A model generated the notes under the pieces. It saw nothing but the letters and a program-made list of their open reading frames with translations. It did no database searches and was not told the DNA's origin. 50,416 nucleotides of DNA from Chitinophaga pinensis (lineage in GTDB: Bacteria > Bacteroidota > Bacteroidia > Chitinophagales > Chitinophagaceae), in the NCBI GenBank assembly GCA_945878115.1, contig CAMDVD010000022.1:1-50416 (forward strand). Reading direction: 5' to 3'. A program made the position numbers and the translations under genes. Shown here piece by piece: positions 45,601 to 50,416 of this stretch (position 1 is the first letter of the stretch; every line of letters starts with the position of its first letter).

Positions 45601-46314
45601 ATCATTATACATTTTTCTGGCAATAAAAATGCTATCATTGAAATGCTGTTGTTTTTCCTTTCGTATGGTAAGTTCTGTTTGCCTTTTTTGTTTAAGATTA
45701 TCAGCAATCTCTTTTTTCCTATTGGCTACACTGTCTTTATAATGTTTAGAATTTTTATATTTATTTAATTCATCTCGCTGGGTTTGTGAAATTAACCTTG
45801 CTTCTTTTAAACTATCATTATAAGCTAATCGTACTGCTAATAAACTATCTTGAATTCGCCGTTTCTCAGCTGCAATTTTATTCGCTATGTATTGTTCTTC
45901 ATGCTTAATACTATCCAATTTAAATTGGATTGCCGCAAGGCTATCTTGTGTTTTTCTTTTGACGGCTAAATCCGTACTATCTTTAATTCTTCTTTCTTCT
46001 ATTAGTTTATTTTTTAATTCTAATCGAGCGATACTATCTGCTTTTCTTTTTGAAATACGAGCTGCGACCAAACTATCTCTATATTGTTGTAATTTTTGTT
46101 TTTGAACAATTCTTGCTAAACTATCAGCAGAACGTTTTTGACGCATGGCAGCAATCATGCTATCTCTGCGGGCATATTCATTATTAATTCTATTTTGAAT
46201 TGCGCTACTGTCTATTTTATTTTTTGTATAAATACTCTGCGCTTCACTTGCAAAAGAGAAGAGCAGCGTAAAGCAGATGACCAAAAAAAAGGCTATATTT
46301 AGATGAATCTTCAC
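42655..46314 (-). CDS. Large TPR protein, SprE/PorW-like T9SS or gliding component
   Basis: A 1219-residue exported protein with signal peptide 1-26 (FASEAQ). Residues about 35-310 are a highly charged coiled-coil region with recurring DS pairs, exactly 11 residues apart from D227 to D282. Residues about 330-440 (RRIYQNTVTRYNYYYNAK, DPRSKWFDNLYFLMGKGSY) match the start of SprE/PorW-type TPR proteins as I recall them. Many TPR units follow (about 425-1050), then a C-terminal domain of beta character. PorW/SprE is a periplasmic or outer-membrane lipoprotein of the type IX secretion machine. Here the signal looks like type I, without a lipobox, so the match is by family and not proven. Confidence 0.68.
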   Translation of the reverse strand: MKIHLNIAFFLVICFTLLFSFASEAQSIYTKNKIDSSAIQNRINNEYARRDSMIAAMRQKRSADSLARIVQKQKLQQYRDSLVAARISKRKADSIARLELKNKLIEERRIKDSTDLAVKRKTQDSLAAIQFKLDSIKHEEQYIANKIAAEKRRIQDSLLAVRLAYNDSLKEARLISQTQRDELNKYKNSKHYKDSVANRKKEIADNLKQKRQTELTIRKEKQQHFNDSIFIARKMYNDSLTLVRHQHNDSIATHQRYVIDSTKAFRKTYTDSVVTARNILKDSLNAKRKLKELKAKEAEEAALAKAKKKNDLSLSVKVHEDKKEAWTNEKLLKRKWSLPRRIYQNTVTRYNYYYNAKRKYRESTKTLTKNNHEDFSQPISIYPFDVQKSGSTVASDMDSVIKKCSFSTQIHDPRSKWFDNLYFLMGKGSYTKSDYESAITTFQFVANEYKDAPKKSVIKNAPLDSNLSIASVEKRKGIRKLRHHPIRNEALIWLAKSYIMAEQYSEAQSLLGTLEKDRNFPKRLKPDLYITKASLDIEQKNTTEAIASLTEALKQKLDHKQSSRLEFLLGQLYRKEKDYVSSTEHLKKSIHKKTKPEMDFFSKLYIAENAAYGGGEKAESIKQLEKIISDPKFAKFKSQALIALAAIEATDNPEKAITLLKKSIADPENKEPTQKATAFASLGKLYYNNSDYEPAKAAYDSASFYGSNPPIENINEVNTRKTVLGDIVNYLHIIHTQDSLLMLSQKSEKEQKAIAKKELDRIKKLLEEQKSTETKVETLIPNNSTKSNWYFYKTDLIEKGAKEFTQKWGKRKLEDNWRRIAVLNSNSNAIENIEEQEQNAGDLKAIGTDLYTLLSYIPKTPAKVDAAKIKIMDAYYGLGLTYFSQLSDYKKSIGAFDTLIDLYPTTSYKAQSYYGLYLDYNKLGETTQATKYKNLLNKEFGESIFSQIASNPEYLNEIKNKEKYILHHYDSTYALYKVTKYTEALSQVEFAKATYKNHALLPKYLLVEAISYAGLKNFVKCKEILTSIIANYVNTPEQIRSTAILNYLLAHNTDSLTAKIDSNTVLKTIITNPDNTKSEDSLEASVSFTDLRKSEGSGHFEYEPNSPHFVLVFIKNVDGRTMALKSALSDYNLMKHGVSEYSTGLNLFTAQQAVVTVQEFSNHIFAKQYMNELKGEKNIFTQFQKNEYEICIISKANQEELLKTRDILGYIKFYKQKYK

Positions 46315-46614
46315 GGGTTATGAAACTTAAAACAAACACTTTTATTGCATTTTTGCAAAAGTTTTTTTTTGAACCATAAAAATGCGATTTTATAATGAAG
46401 TTTTATATAAAAGATGGCACAAAAATAGGCGCAATTGCTTGAATTATTTATAATTTTCTTCCATTAATATTCTAGGAAAATAGTAGTGAAATTTTAGGAA
46501 AAGTGAGTCGTGTTGTAAAATTCGGTAAAGGTGTTACGCAAAAAAGAATCTTCACTTGTGTTGTAAGATTGAATATTTACACTAATTTTGGCCGATTAAA
46601 TAAAAAAAAAATCT
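46315..46614. other. Divergent intergenic region between the SprE-like gene and bactofilin
   Basis: The only clear signal is the bactofilin promoter at 46561-46590. The rest shows T-runs but no gene or hairpin that I can support. Confidence 0.5.
46561..46590 (+). promoter_or_regulatory. Bactofilin promoter
   Basis: TTG (46561-46563), 19 bp, TAATTTTG (46583-46590): full match to the Bacteroidota consensus, 24 bp before the ATG. Confidence 0.75.
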
Positions 46615-47151
46615 ATGTCCATTTTTTCAAGCAATAAAGAAACACCACCTACACCACAGATAAATAATATTCCACCAAGAATGGAGCCTGTTGTTGCATC
46701 CAGTATTTTGCCTACCTATGGTAACAGTAGCAGTAGCAGTTCTCCTTTAACGATTATTTCTGAAGGAACCATGTTAGAGGGGCAAATAAAAATTGAAGGG
46801 GATATAAAAATTGAAGGGAATATTAAAGGTAGTGTTACTTCTAAAGGGAAAGTAGTTATATCAAACAATGGAAAAGTAGATGGAGATATCATCTGTCAAA
46901 ATGCGGAAATTTCAGGCTATGTAACTGGCAAATTGAAAATTGCGGATATCCTATTTTTAAAAGGCTCTGCAATTATTGATGGCGATATTAATACTGGAAA
47001 ATTAGTCATTGAAAATGGCGTTAAATTTAATGGCAATTGTTCTATGGGCGCACCAGCACCTGCTGCAGCAGCTTACGTTGCACCCAAATTAGAAACATTA
47101 AAACCACCAATGAATACTAATTCATTAGGGGCGTCAAATGTGAATGCATAA
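46615..47151 (+). CDS. Bactofilin (polymer-forming cytoskeletal protein)
   Basis: A 178-residue protein whose middle (about 44-145) is the bactofilin right-handed beta-helix, visible as regular IxxxGxIxG turns (EGQIKIEGDIKIEGNIKGSV, GKVDGDIICQ, GSAIIDGDI). The flanking tails are disordered and rich in P, S, N and A. Bactofilins polymerise without nucleotide and place envelope enzymes. It is followed, in an apparent cluster, by a small membrane protein. Confidence 0.92.
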   Translation: MSIFSSNKETPPTPQINNIPPRMEPVVASSILPTYGNSSSSSSPLTIISEGTMLEGQIKIEGDIKIEGNIKGSVTSKGKVVISNNGKVDGDIICQNAEISGYVTGKLKIADILFLKGSAIIDGDINTGKLVIENGVKFNGNCSMGAPAPAAAAYVAPKLETLKPPMNTNSLGASNVNA

Positions 47152-47298
47152 GTAAATGATGCCATGATTTACATGAATTTGGTAAATTAGGTAGTACTAG
47201 TTTTAATTACTAACAATACTTCTCATTGATAAATAGCCATAAGGAGGCTTTTTGTCTTATTGTCTTCTTCACAATTATATCTTCATTCCATGTAAAGA

Positions 47299-47682
47299 AT
47301 GATCAAAATGAAAAATAAATTTTACTTACTTCTATTTGTAGTCACCATTATTTTGTGTGGTACTGAATATTTTTTCTCCGCGCATTTTACAATGCAAGTC
47401 GTATTAATTGGTACTATATTTTTAGCATTGGTTACTTTGTTATCTTATTGGATTTCTGTGCGTTCGATTAATGATAAAAATCCGAACAAATTTGTACGAG
47501 GTGTAATGGGCGCTACACTCATTAAATTTTTATCTTGCATTATTGCTGCTGTTGTGTTTTTATACCAAGGTAAATTATTTAAACCAGATTTATTTTTATT
47601 AATGGGTGTTTATATCACCTACACTATATTAGAATCTGTATGGTTATCTAGTTTGACCAAGCAAGCAAAAACGCAAAGCTAA
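47299..47682 (+). CDS. Small four-helix membrane protein
   Basis: A 127-residue protein with four predicted membrane segments (about 7-22, 30-52, 70-90 and 98-115) and a short basic loop. The shape is like the AtpI/ATP synthase subunit I-type proteins that sit upstream of atp genes in this phylum, but no atp genes follow here; recG does. A second ATG at 47308 is possible. The function is not known. Confidence 0.65.
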   Translation: MIKMKNKFYLLLFVVTIILCGTEYFFSAHFTMQVVLIGTIFLALVTLLSYWISVRSINDKNPNKFVRGVMGATLIKFLSCIIAAVVFLYQGKLFKPDLFLLMGVYITYTILESVWLSSLTKQAKTQS

Positions 47683-47777
47683 TGAAGCTTAAGGAATGAT
47701 GGTTATTTGTAGTCAAGCAAAATTAATTTTAAGACTGCTGTCTTATTTGTTATTGGATTAAACTATTTTTACATTGC

Positions 47778-49889
47778 ATGTTTACGCATAAAAATGAACT
47801 GTTACTGACACCCATAGAATACTTGAAAGGAGTAGGGCCGTTGAAAGGGGATATGTTGCGCAAGGAATTGAGTATATATACCTTTGGGGATATGCTTCAT
47901 TTTTATCCATTTAGATACATGGATAGAAGTAGCTTCATTAAAATCAAGAATATTCCTGAAGAAAGCACTTTTGTACAAATTATTGGTCGAATTACTTATT
48001 CAGAACTTATAGGAACCGGACGAAGCAAAAGGTTGGTTGCTAATTTCAAAGATGAAACTGGTACCATTGAATTGGTCTGGTTTCAGGGTATCTATTGGTT
48101 AGAGAAAATGATTGCGAATGGAGGGGATTTTTTAGTCTATGGCAAAGCAACTCGATTTAATGGATACTGGAATATTACACATCCAGAATTAGAAAAAATA
48201 GAAGGGAATGCCATGGAGCAATTTCCATTGTATCAACCAGTTTATTCTTCAACGGAAAAGCTGAGATCTAAATCATTATCTGGAAAGTTCTATGTAAAAT
48301 TAGTTCAGCAACTTTTTCTCCTATTATCTGAAAAAAATGTAGTAGAAATTTTGCCACTTCCAATTCTATCTCATTTTCAACTGATGCCTAAATATATGGC
48401 GATCAAAAATATTCATTTTCCAGAGAATAGCCAACAACTAACTCAAGCCATTTATAGGCTAAAATTTGAAGAATTATTCATTCATCAAATAGGAATTTGT
48501 AAATTAAAACTGAATCACCAATTCATAAAGGGTTATGTATTCACTACAGTCGGTGATTTGTTTCATACTTTCTTTAAGCAGTTTCTTCCTTTTGAATTAA
48601 CGGAAGACCAAAAAAAAGTATTGCGCGAAATTCGTAATGATACCCAAACAGGTAAACAAATGAATCGTTTATTACAAGGCGATGTAGGTAGTGGGAAAAC
48701 AATAGTTGCGGTTCTGTGCATGTTGATAGCCTTAGATAATGGATTTCAAACTTGTTTAATGGCGCCGACTGAAATTCTTGCATGGCAGCATTTTGAAGGT
48801 ATTTCGCAGTTATTAAAGGAACTCCCGATTCAAGTGGCATACCTTTCTGGGAAAACGAAAGCCAAACAAAAAAGATTATTACTTGAACAATTACTTAATG
48901 GTGAAATTCACATTTTAATTGGGACACATTCGTTAATAGAAGATAGCGTTATTTTTCAAAATTTAGGCCTAAGTATTATTGATGAACAACATCGATTTGG
49001 TGTTGAGCAACGATCTAAGCTTTGGAAAAAAAATACTTTGCCTCCTCATATTTTAGTAATGACCGCTACGCCAATTCCACGGACATTAGCGATGACCAGC
49101 TATGGCGATTTGGATGTGTCTGTAATCGCACATTTACCACCTGGACGCAAACCAATAACAACCATACATCGATCTGAAATTCATCGGGCTAAAGTAATGG
49201 ATTTTATAAGGCATGAACTTGACTTAGGAAGACAAGCTTATATTGTATATCCATTAATCGAAGAAAGTGAAAAATTAGATTTCGAAAATCTTCAAGCTGG
49301 GTATGAACAAGTGAAACAATTTTTCCCAAGCCATTTATACCATATTGCCATGGTTCATGGCAAACAAACGTCAGCAGATCGTGAAAGCAATATGAATAGT
49401 TTTGTAAAAGGGAATGCGCATATCATGGTGGCAACTACAGTCATCGAAGTGGGCGTAAATGTTCCAAATGCTAGTGTAATGCTCATTGAAAGCGCAGAGA
49501 GATTTGGCTTATCTCAATTACATCAATTGCGAGGAAGAGTAGGACGGGGGGCTGATCAATCCTATTGTATTTTATTGACTTCTGAACAATTGACTTTAAA
49601 CGGCAAGGAACGCATGCATACAATGATTACAGAATCTAGTGGTTTTGCGATTGCTGAAAAGGATCTTGAACTTCGTGGTCCTGGTGAAATTGATGGAACT
49701 AGACAAAGCGGTGCAGCAGATTTGAAAATTGCTGATATTATTAAAGATGTAGCATTAATGGAAACAACAAGGAATGCAGCTATACAACTGCTTCAGCAAG
49801 ATGAAAATCTGTTTAAGTCAGAAAATGAGAATTTAAAACTCTTTCTGTTAAGTCGAAAAGATAAAGAAGTCTGGAGTAGAATCTCTTAA
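47778..49889 (+). CDS. recG: ATP-dependent DNA helicase RecG
   Basis: A 703-residue branch-migration helicase for stalled forks and Holliday junctions. The N-terminal wedge/OB domain spans about 5-225. The helicase core has Walker A GDVGSGKT, DEQH (IIDEQHRFG), TATPIPRTL and, in the C-terminal half, ATTVIEVGVNVPNA and QLRGRVGRG. The TRG-like end has EKDLELRGPGEIDGTRQSG. Length is normal. It ends 7 bp before the convergent regulator gene. Confidence 0.96.
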   Translation: MFTHKNELLLTPIEYLKGVGPLKGDMLRKELSIYTFGDMLHFYPFRYMDRSSFIKIKNIPEESTFVQIIGRITYSELIGTGRSKRLVANFKDETGTIELVWFQGIYWLEKMIANGGDFLVYGKATRFNGYWNITHPELEKIEGNAMEQFPLYQPVYSSTEKLRSKSLSGKFYVKLVQQLFLLLSEKNVVEILPLPILSHFQLMPKYMAIKNIHFPENSQQLTQAIYRLKFEELFIHQIGICKLKLNHQFIKGYVFTTVGDLFHTFFKQFLPFELTEDQKKVLREIRNDTQTGKQMNRLLQGDVGSGKTIVAVLCMLIALDNGFQTCLMAPTEILAWQHFEGISQLLKELPIQVAYLSGKTKAKQKRLLLEQLLNGEIHILIGTHSLIEDSVIFQNLGLSIIDEQHRFGVEQRSKLWKKNTLPPHILVMTATPIPRTLAMTSYGDLDVSVIAHLPPGRKPITTIHRSEIHRAKVMDFIRHELDLGRQAYIVYPLIEESEKLDFENLQAGYEQVKQFFPSHLYHIAMVHGKQTSADRESNMNSFVKGNAHIMVATTVIEVGVNVPNASVMLIESAERFGLSQLHQLRGRVGRGADQSYCILLTSEQLTLNGKERMHTMITESSGFAIAEKDLELRGPGEIDGTRQSGAADLKIADIIKDVALMETTRNAAIQLLQQDENLFKSENENLKLFLLSRKDKEVWSRIS

Positions 49890-49896
49890 TATATAA

Positions 49897-50262
49897 TTAT
49901 TTATTGTCGTCCTGTAATAGTTGTTTAATCAAATTGTCTATTTCTCCTAATCTTGAAGAACTAAGCGAATAATGAATGTTCTTACCATCCCGATTGGTTT
50001 TGACAATTTCAGCCCGACGTAGAATAGCTAAATGCTGAGAGGCAACAGATTGTTCAACTCGAAGTTTGACATATATTTCTGTCACGGTCAAGAAGTTTTT
50101 TTCTTCTAATAGTTTAATAATGGACTGTCTTAGTTTGTGGTTAATTGCCCTCAAAATAGCGGCTGCTTTTTTTACTTCAAGATAATTAATTTTAGACATC
50201 GAATTGATTTCATGAATTGAAATGATATCTGAAGAAAGAATGTTTTGTTCCATTAGTTTCAT
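49897..50262 (-). CDS. ArsR-like winged-helix transcriptional regulator
   Basis: A 121-residue DNA-binding protein. A winged helix-turn-helix occupies about 30-108: RAINHKLRQSIIKLLEE, TVTEIYVKLRVEQSVASQHL as the recognition region, and the wing VKTNRDGKNIHYSLS. There are no metal-binding cysteines, so it probably does not sense heavy metals. Two ATGs are possible (50262 and 50253). The upstream 154 bp, to the window edge, is AT-rich and may hold its operator and a divergent gene's promoter. Confidence 0.87.
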   Translation of the reverse strand: MKLMEQNILSSDIISIHEINSMSKINYLEVKKAAAILRAINHKLRQSIIKLLEEKNFLTVTEIYVKLRVEQSVASQHLAILRRAEIVKTNRDGKNIHYSLSSSRLGEIDNLIKQLLQDDNK

Positions 50263-50416
50263 TTTTAATATGTATTGAAAAGAGAGGATTATTTATGCGT
50301 ACTTATTGACATTGTTAATTATCTATTAACACAAAATAATTCAAACGTAAATTTAATAATATTATCAAAAAAACAAATGTTTATAACATGTTTATTTGTT
50401 AATGTACACGTTTTTT

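Overview
The window is AT-rich chromosomal DNA from a member of the Bacteroidota, most likely of the Chitinophagales/Chitinophagaceae type. The signs are two secreted proteins with C-terminal type IX secretion (T9SS) sorting domains, a SprE/PorW-like TPR protein, bactofilin, a split transketolase, Rho with a very long disordered N-terminal region, a fused DAHP synthase/chorismate mutase, and promoters of the TTG-N19-TAnnTTTG kind with little Shine-Dalgarno signal. This placement is inferred from gene content, not from a phylogeny.

Positions 1-5.2 kb form a worn accessory region. It holds the end of a type I restriction-modification operon (hsdS 3' part, hsdR), a 21-codon stub of a second probable defence gene with an N-terminal FLGAGAS motif, and an isolated protein-kinase-fold ORF of the polyvalent-protein type. 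It ends at a tRNA-Gln gene. Pieces of the tRNA 3' end with terminator hairpins recur at about 4.03-4.12 kb and 4.95-5.03 kb, which suggests repeated integration and loss of mobile DNA at this tRNA.

From 5.3 to 25 kb the genes are mostly housekeeping and envelope functions: a HerA/YjgR-type ATPase, a small coiled-coil protein, a choice-of-anchor L T9SS cargo, adk-obgE, the C-terminal half of a split transketolase, two L,D-transpeptidases, a multi-spanning membrane protein, a polysaccharide deacetylase-GNAT pair, an ECF sigma factor with a membrane anti-sigma-like protein and a periplasmic CpxP/Spy-like protein, purK-purE, an amidohydrolase lipoprotein and an LtaS-like phosphoglycerol transferase/sulfatase-fold protein.

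From 25 to 36.3 kb the genes are spaced by repeats. Family A (three copies) carries a 9-bp GC-rich hairpin. Family B (three copies, one inverted) is a palindrome of about 100-125 bp whose central hairpin keeps pairing through compensatory changes. Genes here are a TlpA-like thioredoxin, rplY (L25/Ctc), a two-gene unit of a small membrane protein and a VOC protein, map, a GH92 alpha-mannosidase whose reading frame carries three low-complexity repeat tracts, a LolA-like carrier, a methyltransferase, DAHP synthase/chorismate mutase and tRNA-His.

From 36.4 kb to the end lie a TrmH-type rRNA/tRNA methyltransferase, rho with a 45-nt tandem repeat, a glycine-rich T9SS cargo, ndk, an ORF6N-domain protein, the large SprE/PorW-like protein with an 11-residue repeat, bactofilin, a small membrane protein, recG and an ArsR-like regulator. 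I did not find a clearly new multi-gene system. The best leads are the covarying family B repeat, the tRNA-Gln scar region, the in-frame repeat tracts in the mannosidase, and the repeat-built regions of Rho and the SprE-like protein.
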